Below, piece after piece: positions 37,096-49,129 of a stretch of DNA of 64,000 nt. Below the pieces are notes generated by a model. The model did not search any database and was not told the origin of the DNA. It worked only from the letters and a program-made list of their open reading frames with translations. Position 1 is the first letter of the stretch, and each line of letters starts with the position of its first letter. This DNA comes from Guyanagaster necrorhizus (taxonomy: Eukaryota > Basidiomycota > Agaricomycetes > Agaricales > Physalacriaceae): the NCBI RefSeq assembly GCF_019112545.1, contig NW_025064923.1:124001-188000 (forward strand). Reading direction: 5' to 3'. The translations under genes and the position numbers were made by a program.

Positions 37096-38936
37096 ATGAA
37101 TATACCAGTCCTCCAGAACGGGGTCGTCCTCGCCCGTGAGTAATCAATACTTATATGATGCTGCAAGTGACGGGGAGTACTGACGGACCTTGTTAGAGCA
37201 GACAGTGTCAAAAAACTACGACCAGAGGAATTGACATTAACACTGACATTGTCAAGCGCATCGTATTTGGCTCTAGTCAACCAACTATCTGTGGTGTGAC
37301 TGCTGCGCCAACTCAACAAAATTGCAAAAGTTTCAGCATCGATAAAGTCTCAAGCAGCGACGAAACAAGCACATCCAAAGACCGTATATTCAGTAAGAGA
37401 GGGGTAAATCGTCTTACGTTGATCCAGTATTCAAGATCCAGTTTTGAGCAGATTTATTAGTTTTTTGGCTCTTCTGGGACTCAGAAGACGCGGAGGAATA
37501 GCGATTCTACCAGTTACATACCTCTAGATCCTAAACTTGCTAGAGAAGCAACGGCAAGTGCTAAGAAACAACTTCTCGGCCTGCAGAAACAAACATCGAC
37601 CCGTGGTAAGCATGTAGATGGGTATTTGTAAACTCGGGCTTCACCTTAGTCTTCAGACAATGCAGTTGACTTCGCGTTTATTAATAAAGTCATGCAAGAG
37701 AACAAACACTGTCAGGCCTTAATTTTTTTCTCCAAGGCTATTCAACCTTCATTGAATCCATACAGAAAGAAGGCCAAGGCGCTCATGACGATATGGTTGG
37801 AAGATTCTATCGCTCTCGCGAACGGACAATCAGTCAAAAGCAGTACAACAACTGGTAGCTCTAGTGATTCCAATACTCAGGGAAGTGGTTTGACGAGCAG
37901 ATTAATTGCCAGTGGCACTGACGGTATGGAGAATATCGGTGAAGGCAATAACTTTTGGAAGGTCGAACCCAGCGTTTATAAATCGGTGAGGACAACTATT
38001 CCTGCACGGACATTCTCATGACATAAATTTAGAGAAAAGCCCTAGCTATAAAGGCGCTGACTGGTACCCATCTACAACTTATTCTATGACCCAGTCTGCC
38101 GATGAAGATATAGGCGTAGCAGAATGCCTCTCCAACTCGCAAGTCCAGGAACCGGAGAAAGTGTTCGCTCAGGAGTTCGCGACTGCCGTATGGAAAGTCA
38201 TGGAAGAAGCATATCAGCAGGCTCGGTCGTGTTCAAAGAAGGACAAGGGCACAATTGAGGCTCGGTGGGTATGTACATCTATAATGTATTGCGACGGTTC
38301 TGTTCATCGACTTTTCTCAGGCTCAAGTCAAAGACCTCCATTGACGAGACGCTTGTACAACAGGGCAAAGATCATTACTTTGAAGCTATGGTTGTCGCTG
38401 CAGGTTCAGATAATTCTGAATCTGCTAATGAGGAACCACTCGGTAGCGAAGATGATGCCACTGGTTCGGACGATGTTCAACTAGGTTCTGATGACCCAGA
38501 AACCACGTCCGACACTCTCGATGAACCTACTACCGACCCTACCACGAGCACATCTGATGATGCCTTCAATCCTGATGAAGATGATACCGGCTTGATACCC
38601 GAGAAGTCAACTCAGAGTCGGAGTGATACTCTTGGGAGCGGATTTACGAGAAGGAAGAGCCGGCTGAAAAGCTCTGACTCCACCGCAAGTGATACCAGTG
38701 ACGATGAATACGGTACTGTGAGAACACTCCAATGCCCTGAGTCAGATGAGACCGGTGATAGGGAATGTGGTTCTGGTGGCATGGGTAAGGGCAACCAGGA
38801 CTCAGGTGAAGAAGAGTACCTAAGTGAGGGCCGGGACGACGATGAATCAGGCGATGTGGAAGAAAGCATTCAATACGATAGCGAGCGGGTGTATGACGAT
38901 GAGGAACTAATCGAAGAGCCAACTGAAGAGTATTAG
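37096..38936 (+). CDS. Acidic, disordered protein of unknown family
   Basis: Several exon pieces read in plus orientation: MNIPVLQNGVVLA (37096), DSVKKLRPEELTLTLTLSS with YLALVNQLSV (about 37200-37310), SIKSQAATKQAHPKTVYS (about 37335-37400), DPKLAREATASAKKQLLGLQ (about 37505-37605) and VMQENKHCQALIFFSKAIQP (about 37690). A long final exon to 38936 has an acidic Ser/Thr/Asp/Glu-rich tail. The N-terminal half looks helical; the last 200 residues are probably disordered (e.g. LGSDDPETTSDTLDEPTT, RKSRLKSSDSTASDTSDDE). I recognise no domain. Early junctions are tentative and the start is inferred. A nuclear role would fit the tail but is speculation. Confidence 0.5.
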
Positions 38937-39043
38937 TGTACGTGGGTTTCATTAATTTGTACTACCCAACCATCTAGTTCCTATTATATTATTAGAGTAT
39001 ATGTGATATTCAAGATCCTCAGATGTACATGTGTATTATTACC

Positions 39044-40451
39044 TCAGTCAGAAAGGTTCATAAATCGCAAAAAGATAGGCATGAGTAGTCTTGCTGGGCT
39101 CAGGAATGGAGGTAAAATCAAACCCCCAGCTAGTCCACGCTTGTGCCATGAATTGACTGAAAGAACAAATATTAGCATCGTATCGCAGAAGTATTCAGAA
39201 AACGAACTCATTGGTTGTGCGAGGACAAAAATAACGAAGTACACCCACAGCCGTCCATACCATCCACCAACTCTCCGGCCTGTAATTTTTCGCCAGAGGC
39301 GTTCAATGACCAAAATCGGTGCTTGCAGAGCAAAGAAAATTACAGGAGCTGGGTCGAGTCCTCTGCCCATTGCATACATCGATAACTCGTGGTACAGTCC
39401 AGAGGCAATGAAGATTCCCGTTACCATACCAAAATCACCCGCAATCCATTTTCCTGGATAGCCTCCATACACCATGAATGTTCGACGAAGCATCTGGTGC
39501 CACCTCTTGGACCATAATTCATGCATGGACTCTGAAAGCCAGGGGGAATCTAGGATGGGCGGCCAAGACGAGGGAGAATCACCAAAAATTCCGACAGCGA
39601 CAAGCGTCACCACATGGTAGATAGCTTCAAACCCGGCTAGGAGGCAATGACCGGACAGAATATGAATAAACGTTGACACTGCATATCGTGAGATGGGTGG
39701 AAGCTGATAGTAGAACATGGAGCCCCCAAAGACTGACCCGACGCCCGGAAAAAGCTTCAGGACAAACTCCAGGGTGTCCATGATAAAAAAGTTCTTTACC
39801 ATGGCAAATATAGTGGCGCTGACGAAAGGACCGCGGTCTAATGGACGTGTTTCTTTAGGTACGAAAGTTTCTTGGCCAAACTTCCAACTGACACCACGCA
39901 TGGAAGTAGTGAGTTGAACGACATCCGTTAACCACGGGGCAATCGAGCGACCGCCTACGGGTGGACTGATGTGTCCGTTACTAGACCCATTTGCGATGAC
40001 TTTGCCCTTGTATTGGCCGGGACGTACTTCATCCACTCTGAGCATGCCTTTCTTCTGAAATGCATATTCCAGGGCTTTCCCAATGATGACAAAGGAACTC
40101 AGGCCTGTTACAGGATAGTTAGCCGAGCGTCTAATGCTAGTATTAACATCAGAACGCACATGAGCCCCAGTTGCACGTATTCATCATTGGTATTGTCCAG
40201 TAATACCGGAATGAGGTTCCAAGAGATGCAGTAATGACAGTCGGTAGCAGCAGCAGTCTTATGATATAGGTGTTTTCCTGTCGCGCGAGAAATGCCATAA
40301 ACAGGAAGGGCACATAAGACATGAGAATGGAAGGTATCGCATCGAAAGATATTGGTATTCGATTTTGTGGCTCTGGTATTATCGTTCGAAATGCCTGGTA
40401 TGCGCCAGCACCCAGCCTGACGGAGAATTGAGCAGTCCATAAACCCATCAA
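39044..40451 (-). CDS. Wax-synthase-like membrane O-acyltransferase (MBOAT-related)
   Basis: This is a polytopic membrane protein of about 450 aa. The main exon (39044 to about 40159) has several hydrophobic helices and the family signature WSKRWHQMLRRTFMVYGGYP. A conserved histidine lies within a helix start, ASGLYHELSMYAMGRG, the expected acyltransferase active-site region. The upstream exon (about 40155-40451) encodes PISFDAIPSILMSYVPFLF and LLLLPTVITASLG. The exon junction near 40140-40160 is tentative; the reading MMNT|IRRSANYPVTGLSSF requires a 44-nt intron. Such proteins esterify alcohols or terpenoid skeletons with acyl-CoA, and related ones occur in fungal meroterpenoid clusters. No other cluster gene is next to it here. 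It is divergent from the nickel transporter gene. Confidence 0.78.
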
Positions 40452-40770
40452 TAACAGAACACGTACTCTTGAAAGAAATCGACCATGCTAATCGTGCATG
40501 CGTTCAAGATTAGATGATTGTGAATATCCTACACGCAAGCTCTTGACGTGGCGGGCGGAAATGAGTACATGGAAGTACACGGGTAAGGACTTAATTCACC
40601 CCGCGCTCGCATCAGTCAGAACAATATCGTCAGCAGAAATATATTGACGATCATCTGACCTGCGGGGGCTTATCTTTTCTTAGTCCTAGTCCGATAACGG
40701 CCGCGGGGAGATCGATGCTCATACTTACACTGTATCCGCCTTTCTTGCCCTTCAAGCTCCTCATACAAAG
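40452..40770. promoter_or_regulatory. Divergent intergenic region, acyltransferase and NiCoT
   Basis: A 319-bp gap lies between the start codons of the two divergent genes. It contains no gene and presumably holds both promoters. A small 5' exon of the acyltransferase around 40470-40485 (MVDFFQE) is possible. Confidence 0.45.
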
Positions 40771-42724
40771 ATGAGATCGTGCGTACCCTGGCGCCTTCCC
40801 GGGCTCACCCTCTTTGGTCGTTCTGTACTGCTTGTTGCTTCCGAGCTCATAGCCAATGCGATATGCTGGATCATCGCAGGCATTCTCTTTGGTCGTAGCC
40901 GAGAAACACAGCCAATATTAAGCTTGGCTTTACTCGCTTGGGTTCGCCGCCATATTTCATGCAACCCATTCCCCTTCTGACAATGGTCATTAGACGTTGG
41001 GCCTCCGACACGGTATTTTGGTTTTTTCAGCTTCTCCTATGTCAGTCTCATGCAAAATATAGCCCTGGATGCTGATCACATAAGGTCCTACTGTCGTAAT
41101 ATCCGTAAGCAAGGTTCAAGCATGGTAGTTACAGAAGCTCAATTTCCGCTAGTGTCTCACCAGGTCTGACCCTCAATGAAGTGCTATCGACAATGCAACG
41201 AGAGGTCTGATAAGTATGGGCCAACTGCCTGTTACATGCGGTTTATTCTTCTCTCTCGGGCACAGTACAATCGTAGTGGTTGTGGTGAGTGGAGTCTGTT
41301 CTTCTCGGCCTTCTTCATATCATCTTCTCCTAGAACGTTGCCATCGCCATATCTACCGACATTTACGAGAAAATAGATGGCGTCGGGACAGTAGGAGGCA
41401 TTCTGGGTAAGCTTCGAATGCGCAGGTTGATTTGGAATATCTCTGAGTCCAAAGCAGGAGCAGCTGTCAGCGGTTCCTTTTTGTTTATTGTCGGAGTCGC
41501 GAATTCAATTTTTTTGTGGAAAGCGATACGGCAGCGTCGAAAGGTGTGGCCCTTATCTTGTTCAAGAGATAAATCATTCACATATTAAACAGATGAGGGA
41601 GCATCAACAAGCCAATGGCGCCCAACGGGACACAGAAGATCCGTTTGAAGATCCCAAACATGGCCATATGCTTATGATGAGAATATTGGGACCCATTATA
41701 ACATTCGTCAACAAGCCCTGGAAGGTGGGACAGCGATGGATTGGTCTAATCTGTGAAAAATAATGTCTTTCCGTTAGATGTACCCCGTTGGCATTCTTTT
41801 TGGATTTGGCGAGGCCGCTATATTCAAAGCCTTTTCCCGATTTTTCTGACCGTATCATACATCTAGGATTCGATACCGCTTCTTCAATTGCCCTTCTAGC
41901 TGTTTCAGCTTTGGCAAAAAAGGGATCCGATGGAAGTACTATTCCTCCCGCAGAGGTTGTTATATTGCCGGTCAGATCCATTCATTGGTCCCGTTTTTTA
42001 AACAACGCTGATATTATCAATAGCTGCTCTTCACTGCCGGTATGACGATGATAGACTCCCTTGACTCAATTATAATGCTCTACTCGTACTCTGGTTTTCC
42101 TGAGTCTTCCTTCGTCCTCTTCGAGAAGCAAAGATATTCATCACCCCTTGAAGAATCACTTCCTGGGTCCCCTGCAGTACAGGCGTCAAGAGCGTCTTCT
42201 CCCAAACTGTCTGGAAATATTGACTCTTCTGAGGTCGAGCCACAAAATGTGTCTCCAGCTGTCGAGACGGGTAGTGGGTCAGTGCTTTCTCAAAGGGCAA
42301 GAAACATGAGAGTCAAGATAAACATGATGTCTGGGTTGAGCATCATTCTAACTCTAATGAGTATTCTCGTCGCATTCAGGTGCGGTTTTATTTCATATCT
42401 CTGCATTGTATGGCTTAACAAAAGTATCATAGCATTTCGCTTATCACTATCATGGGTCTCATTGGAGAAAACTGTAATTCGTGCCAGGAAGCGGCTGACG
42501 CGGCTGACGGAGGCCTTGCTGGGAAATGGTGGAGAGGGTGGGCTAAAGTAAGACATATTCAACCTGTGGAATATCATGCTGATCATTTTTTCTCTTTCAA
42601 GGCGAATGATAATTCGGGATATATCGGTGCTGCGATTGTTGGGGTCTTCGTAACTATTGTCGCAGGTTGGTACGGCGGGCGCTGGGCTATCAGGAAGAAC
42701 AGAGAAAGATCAAGAATTCTTTAG
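40771..42724 (+). CDS. High-affinity nickel/cobalt transporter (NiCoT, HoxN/Nic1 type)
   Basis: This plasma-membrane permease imports Ni2+/Co2+, in fungi mainly to supply urease. Signature motifs in order are GLRHALDADHI (the H-x4-DH metal-binding helix II, 40994-41084), FFSLGHSTIVVVV (41182-41284), SGSFLFIVGVANSI, YPVGILFGFGFDTASSIALL and LFTAGMTMIDSLDS. A hydrophilic loop follows SGFPESS, and the last helix is GAAIVGVFVTIVAGWYGG. Early exons are 40771-40941, 40994-41012 (19 nt), 41063-41084 (22 nt) and 41182-41284. The third motif has Ser where Thr-Glu is more usual (TASSIA), and the fourth has DSLDS for the usual DTLDG. All key histidines and aspartates are retained and I see no frame break. 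Confidence 0.9.
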
Positions 42725-42956
42725 ACTAGTCCACCGTATTTTTCGTACCTGGGAGAGAGAAAATGGCATAAAGATATGATGGTATGTTATGTTGGGTCCG
42801 TGCGCGACCACGTGGGAACTGTCATAATAAGCAGAGCGAGAACGACGGCTTCGTTTTCTTCCCACCCCCACATCGACGATACCTCCTTTTTCTTTTCCTC
42901 TTGCACCTTTGCAAGTCAGCCGTACAGACGCGTTATTTGCGATTCTTGCTTTATAA

Positions 42957-45900
42957 TGTCTGGTACTGTAACTGGGCCTGAAAATCAGGAGAATACCAGC
43001 GCTACAGGCTCTCCGTCGGATTCAGCGTCATCTCTACGTGCTGCTGCTCTGTTGACTCTCAAATCCAAGCGTCGCAAAGCCGCTGGCGAACAGTCTGCTA
43101 CCGCAGCTTTGCCTGCTCGACCTCCTCCCATTACCGATTCCTTCCAGCTCGATTATGGCCAAGAAGATGTAGTGTCGTCCGCAGCTTCAGCCCCAACTCC
43201 TGGCTCATCGAAACCTCATCCGGTAGATATGGAAGATGGCCAAATTCGCGAAGAAGGCGAAATAAGTGACTCAGAAGAACAGCTGGCTACAGCAGCGCCT
43301 CTAACTAAGCCGTCACCACTGCCTTTGAAGGCAGCTCAATCCCAGCCCCCACAGCTGGAACCTGCCCATGAAATCAAACCATCTTTGGCCTCCCCTTCAA
43401 GAATGGCCATTGCTAAACAGGAATCACCGCCCATCTTGTTGGAAAGCATCACTGACATTTCGTCCAGCCCTCTTGAGATCGGGGACTCCCCCAACATGGC
43501 GGTCGACGTTGACGAATCGTATAGCAACAATGTATATCTTGCTGTCGGTCCAGATCATGTTAGGCCTGGTTTGCAGAGTACGCCCCTCCCCTTGTTTTTC
43601 TTCCTATATTCCAGTGTGGCGTATTGATGTACTTTCAGTGAATCAAATTCAATACGATACCGCGAAGGACGTCATACTGGATCTTCTTGGCTGGGGCATC
43701 CCCCCAACATACCTTGTTGACTGTGGGCTCAGCCGGGAAATAGTATACTATGTTTTCAATGAGTTCAATCTTCGGCTCCCCGACAACTTTGACACTGCTG
43801 GTCTGATACCTTATCTCCCACCACCATTCTACCACTCAGATGCTGCTCAAGAAGCGTCTTCTTCAATGCCTCCTCCTCCCGTTCCATCGGTCTTGCATTA
43901 TCACAATTTACCGCCTAGGCCGTTGAAGTTGTCCGATGTACAGAGTCCCAGCCCAAGCTCAGCGTTACCTTCTTCCCTTGCCACTAGCTCTCCATCTGTG
44001 TCGGAGCCATCACCCTTGACAAGCTTACATGATATGGAACGACAACGGCGGCAAGAATTGCTTGCAAGGAAAGCTGTCCAAGCTTCTCGGAAGGCGAAAC
44101 TGCCACCTCCGCCATCTCCCAATTCATCTATTGCTTCTTCAAGATATGTGTCCCCAGAACATCCACCCCAGGACATGGATATGGCTACGGAGACGGTGGA
44201 TGACTTTTTGAAGACACTTGAACCCACGGCGGAGGGAGAGGCAATGGATGTCGACGAGATCCCAGGTCTTGGGCGATCACATCCGGTATCCCAGTCTCCT
44301 TCGATCTCTCATCAACAATCGTTCATGGTTGGTCGAGTGGTGCTTCCTTTATCTTCGCTTCCTTCGATGAACGCCGAGCAATCGTCGTCTTCCAATAGCA
44401 GCACACCTACTCCGACACCTCTTCAGAAAAGTGCGTCTATGATCAGTCTCGATGGCCAACCAGTCCGGAGACGACCCGTAGCTGCGGATTTTGTTGACAT
44501 GGACGGCAGTTCTCGGAACGGGAATGGCTTAGCCAACGGCCGTTCTCACCCACCGCACAATCTCAGGCGGAAAATGGGAACTGGATTCGCTAATGTCAGC
44601 AAGATGCGCAGACTGGTCATCGACTTGAGCGACAGCGAGGGTGAAGGGGATGAGGATTATGTTATGCACGAAGCCGGCGAATATTCCAGCTCGACTTCCT
44701 CTTATCCGACTACGATTTTCGGCACGAAGGCGAGCCGAGGCCCGCGTACTCAGTCACCCGCAACATTGATGGAGAAAGAGATGGAGATTGCAAGAATGAG
44801 ACAGTTGATCGCCGACAAAGAGCAGAATCGAGTAAAGAAACTGATGGTGCGTCTGCGTACCTTCTATCTGACCTTGGGCTCATCGATGAAACGTCGCAGC
44901 GAACGAGTTCTATGCAAGAACCCGCAAACGGTGTCTCGGAGAAACCAGTTCCTGTTAAACAAGAAGAGGTAGATCCCAATCTTGACATCCCCATAAATGG
45001 TTCCGCTGGGGAGCGAATACCCACCACCAATCTCCGTACGTTTACAGCATGTATAGCCATGGATCGGAAACCTAATGATTCTGCAAAGCTCGGATTCAAG
45101 TCGCTGCGGCCACCGCGGCCATCGCCTCCACATCTGCGATGCCTCTACATGGTTCTCTACTCTCCTGGTTATTCGCTCCTCGGACTATGGCTGACTGTGC
45201 ATCGTTTCTGTTTGCTTTCCCCTTCTCCCTGTACCCTTGTAGGTGTTAATTCGACTCCCAATGGACACGCAAATGCTGAACCTGCTGATGAAGGAGGCGA
45301 GTATTTAAATTTGTTTTTCTTCCCTCATCTCTCCTACTAACCATTTCTTACTGTCTCTTTTTCTGTTCAATCTCTTTTTTGTAATCGTGTCCGCATTGGG
45401 TCTTCGCAGTTGTACAAGAACAACCGGCAAGGATCTTTTCTCTTCCTGTTTTCAGAGCAACCTCCGTGTTTTCCTAACTTATCTTCTCTGTTTCTTTTTC
45501 CCGGCATCATTATTTGAATTATTACCTCTGGCTTCTTTGTCCTCTCTGGTTAACTCCAGCAGGTATCGATAATGAATGGTGTAGATCTTACGCATGGCGG
45601 CGACCGAGTCGACATTCTGACCGAAGCAGTCGACGTCGACGTCGCAACGTCTTCGTCGACACAGGTGCGTCATATGAGTTCGTTTTCTTTTCATTTTCAT
45701 TTGTGTATGGGGTCTCAACAAGACTCTATGCACATCACAAGGTGTCAATACTGATACGTTGCTCTTTGTTTCTTGTGATTTAGGTGGCACTTTCAATGAA
45801 CATCCAAAGACAAGAAGAAAATCTGGACCTGCTGGAGCAGCATCGAGGCGAAGCTGATCAATTCACGGCATACGCATCTTTGTTCAGCTCGTATCCTCTC

Positions 45901-46515
45901 TTACGATCGTGGCTCACGGTGAACGGCTCGGCAGTGAGGACTTCTGAGCAAGTTCCTTCCCCGAAGGCACGGTCTACAACCAGGGCGCTAAGTTCGATAA
46001 CGTCTACTTCTTTTTCTTCTATGACTTCATTCTCTTCTTTTTCCACCATGCCACGTTCACCCAGTTCTTCAGCTTCCTCCGTCCGTTCAGATATGCACTT
46101 CCATGGCCTTCTGCCTGCTCCAGACCTGAGACTACTGAAAACAGCCACAGCTAGCAAACAGCTAGATCCATCCAAACGGATCTGCGAATATGAGATTCCG
46201 GGTGGGGGGATATGTCGGGATGTGGGATGCGAAGATGTACATCCAAGTCGTTTGAATAACCAACAATCTTTGACGGGAGATGGTGCGGAGCCAAGTGGTG
46301 AGTGGTTCGTGTTTTGCACTCTTGTTGGCTCACGGGACGGGATCGTAGATGAAGATACTGCCGCGTATATGTGCGCGGTGGTAGTCTTACCATTAGGTGT
46401 TGACGCTAGCAAGATTGTTGGCATCCTTGAGAAACTTCGGCTTGAGCATCCTGCTATGGTGTTCGACGAACGTGTTTCGCGGACGTTGGAGATCTTATCG
46501 ACGCAACCGCCGTAA
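42957..46515 (+). CDS. Putative zinc-finger protein, Red1/ZFC3H1-like
   Basis: The N-terminus (from MSGTVTGPENQ) contains an acidic EDGQIREEGEISDSEE motif like that in ZFC3H1/Red1, scaffolds of the nuclear exosome-targeting (MTREC/PAXT) complex. A middle conserved block reads YDTAKDVILDLLGWGIPP. Long Pro/Ser-rich stretches follow, then a coiled segment (LMEKEMEIARMRQLIADKEQ). A C-terminal CCCH finger follows: RICEYEIPGGGICRDVGC then EDVH, the spacing of the putative zf-C3H1 domain. The tail ends GVDASKIVGILEKLRLEHPA and stop at 46515. Exons between about 44850 and 45780 are short and partly unresolved. The exosome link is inference from the finger plus the EEGEISD motif. Confidence 0.7.
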
Positions 46516-47525
46516 CTTGGATGAATGACTTATTGTCTAGGCCAGCGGCACGATGCCCACGGATGTGCGGATCTTTTCGACAGAATCCCACACGGCGAGC
46601 TGCACAGCACTCTGCGATGCTGCCCGCCCTCCAAGGAAGAAAAAAAAAACCACTTGGAAAAACATGATGATGTAAAGAGCGCAATGCGCCAAATCATTGA
46701 AGGAGCTGTCCTCCGGCTATTACTATCTGGGAAATTGTGATTGCGTTTGTGATGTATATGTGTTGATAGTGTTTCTTTCCGTTCAATGCAATGTTGTGTG
46801 ATTGGCAACTGCGGGAGCATTTCGATGGGTGAGGTGAGAACGGTGTTCCCGAGAAGGAAAAGAAATTGACATTTATGGGAGAAACGGATCTGATTCCGTA
46901 AGGCTGCGCAGTCGGGGATGACTGGAACGAAATGATGATGTTTACGGAGCCGGCTAGCCGACATAGCATTGTTCGCCATAACGGGCGATGGAGGCTGTAG
47001 AACGCAGATAGAGAGCAACGCGTGATGCTGATTGCGGGTTGCCAGGTCCGTTTCACCTGCATTTTCTTTTGTTTTACCCTGGAATTGAACGGCATTGAGC
47101 TGGAGATTTATGCGGAAACAGTTACGACAATAAGCGTTTCAGTTTGTTGATTTATTATTATCAGCATTTATGCCGTCAAGCATGAGTCAGCAGTTCCTGA
47201 TTTGGATCCTGTTGAGAGCCGAGATAATGAGGCGTGGGAATTTGGTTATGTTTGGCGAGATCCGGTTGAAAAGGGAAGGGCTGGGGGAACCAGTGAGAGC
47301 CAGTTTCCGTTTTAGCCCACACTTCCTCTTACGGCCACACTCGACTCCTCTCCCTCCCTCTCCAACACAAGGTTTGTCGTCCAGCTTGCTCGTCGTCGTG
47401 AACAGCCAACTCACTTATTCAATGTTGCCTTTTGCCACTTATTTGCCCCTCTAAAACACGTCGTGCTTGCCAAAAATCGCCTTTCAGCTACGACGCAGTC
47501 GATCCCGGCGCCTGACTCCACTGCT
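46516..47525. other. 5' flank of the MADS-box gene
   Basis: This 1-kb region contains no supportable gene. A pyrimidine-rich stretch just upstream of 47526 (around 47330-47370) is typical of fungal core promoters. Confidence 0.45.
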
Positions 47526-48736
47526 ATGCGAAAGCGCCAACGCACTATGGACTTGGCTGCACCCCAGAATGATCCCCAACAAGCGCCTCCCGTAGGCCCG
47601 CCCGCTGTGAGTGATGACGCATTCATCAATGACCAGGACGCCGTCGACAGCGCGGGCGACGATGATGACGACGACGACAAGCCCAAGTCTGACAAGAAGG
47701 CAGGAAGACGAAAGATCAAGATCGAATTTATCCAGGATAAATCGAGACGTCATATAACCTTCTCTAAAAGGAAAGCTGGTATGTACCCCCACGCACTCAC
47801 ATCTGCGTCTCTTCTTACATTCCCTTTTCCAGGCATAATGAAAAAGGTAATTTTCTTTCCCTTTTTATCGAGCCCCTTGCTCACCTCTATCGACCCCTTC
47901 TCTTAAAGGCATACGAGCTCTCTACCCTCACCGGCACCCAGGTTCTGCTCCTCGTCGTCTCAGAGACTGGTCTTGTATACACCTTTACCACCGCCAAGCT
48001 CCAGCCTCTCGTGACCCAGCCAGAGGGCAAGAATCTCATCCAGGCATGTCTCAATGCCCCCCATGGAACCTTGCCATCGTCCATGCCAGTCGGGACCCCG
48101 CTTGGACGTCAGTCGGGTGGCCCACCCATGGCTATGCCTCCCCCAGCAGCCGGCGCCAGTAATCTTCCAGGTGGCCTGTCCATCAGTGGACAGGCAGGTG
48201 CCAAGGAAGACGACGATGGTGGCCATGACGATGACGAAGCTGCTCATGGTGGTCGGGCGAACTCTGGAGATAAGCGCCGTCGTCGTGCCTCGTCCAACGC
48301 CGGCGCTACCTCTGCTCCTCCTCGATCTGGTGGCGGCACCTCACCCCACTCTCCCAACAGCACCATCCCCCCTTCTCTTGCCATTCCTCCTGGTTCCTCA
48401 GGCCAGCCTCCACCCCAGTCACCCCAGCAGCAGCCACAAATTCCGCTGGGGTCCCCGACGTCTCCGAACCAGTCCCATGCGCAGGTCCCGCCCCAGTCGG
48501 CTGGTCAGTATGGGTCAGGACCTTACGGCCACCATCATCCAGGCCAAGGGGACATGTATCCACACATGATGCCTGCATATGGCTATGGCGCTCCTCCGGG
48601 TAGCGGTGGCCCGCCTGGCGGGCAACTTGGAGCTCTTGCAAATACCGCCGCCGCGCAGCAGGGCCATTGGCAGCAACAACAACAGCAGCAGCAGCAGCAG
48701 CAGGTTGGTCAAAGTGGCCATTATGCTCGTCGGTGA
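47526..48736 (+). CDS. MCM1: SRF-type MADS-box transcription factor (Mcm1-like)
   Basis: Exons 47526-47778, 47833-47846 and 47909-48736 give 364 aa. The MADS domain (about residues 58-115) reads GRRKIKIEFIQDKSRRHITF, SKRKAG|IMKK|AYELSTLTG and TQVLLLVVSETGLVYTF. The extension TQPEGKNLIQACLNAP is the SAM-type dimerisation/cofactor region of Mcm1. The acidic N-terminus has a run of aspartates before the DNA-binding basic helix. After residue 140 the protein is Gly/Pro/Gln-rich with an 11-glutamine run. Exon 2 is only 14 nt and codes for the junction GIMKK inside the DNA-contacting helix. The function expected is cell-cycle and mating-gene control. I use ATG 47526; no ATG lies upstream in frame before the previous stop. 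Confidence 0.93.
48671..48703 (+). repeat. CAG/CAA trinucleotide tract (poly-Gln)
   Basis: Eleven consecutive glutamine codons, mixed CAG and CAA, near the C-terminus of the MADS protein. The tract is a likely length-polymorphic microsatellite. Confidence 0.9.
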
Positions 48737-49129
48737 TCATTGGTACTCTCAACTTTGCTTTTTCTTTTGACGAAACGCCCGCTTTTTCACGTCACTTATG
48801 CAAGCCTTTTTTGTCCCGATGTTCTCTATTCACTAAAATGTGTACTACGACTGTGATTTCTGATTTTTGTTCTCTCTATCTGTCGTAAAGTCTCTCAGTA
48901 GTTTCTTGACCATTTCAGTACTTATCGTGGCTTTATTGCCGTACGGAATGGTACCGATTGTATATATATATAAGTCAGTTTGATTCATGAGTTGTAGAAC
49001 GTAGCCTACCAATGTATCGGTATAGTTTTGCAGAACAAGAGTCTGGAAGTTCTACAAAGATATAGAGGAGCACCATGACGTATAAGTTCAGCTTTTTCCC
49101 GACTACGTGTTCTTCAATTCGTCCGTAAC
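48737..49129. other. Intergenic region
   Basis: This 393-bp gap lies between two plus-strand genes. A TATATATATA run at about 48961-48971 is visible, roughly 160 bp before the cis-prenyltransferase start. No gene is seen. Confidence 0.45.

Noticed and set aside
45858..46424. Minus-strand open frame of 188 codons
   Set aside because: It lies opposite the zinc-finger exon, which has a recognisable CCCH motif; the antisense frame has none.
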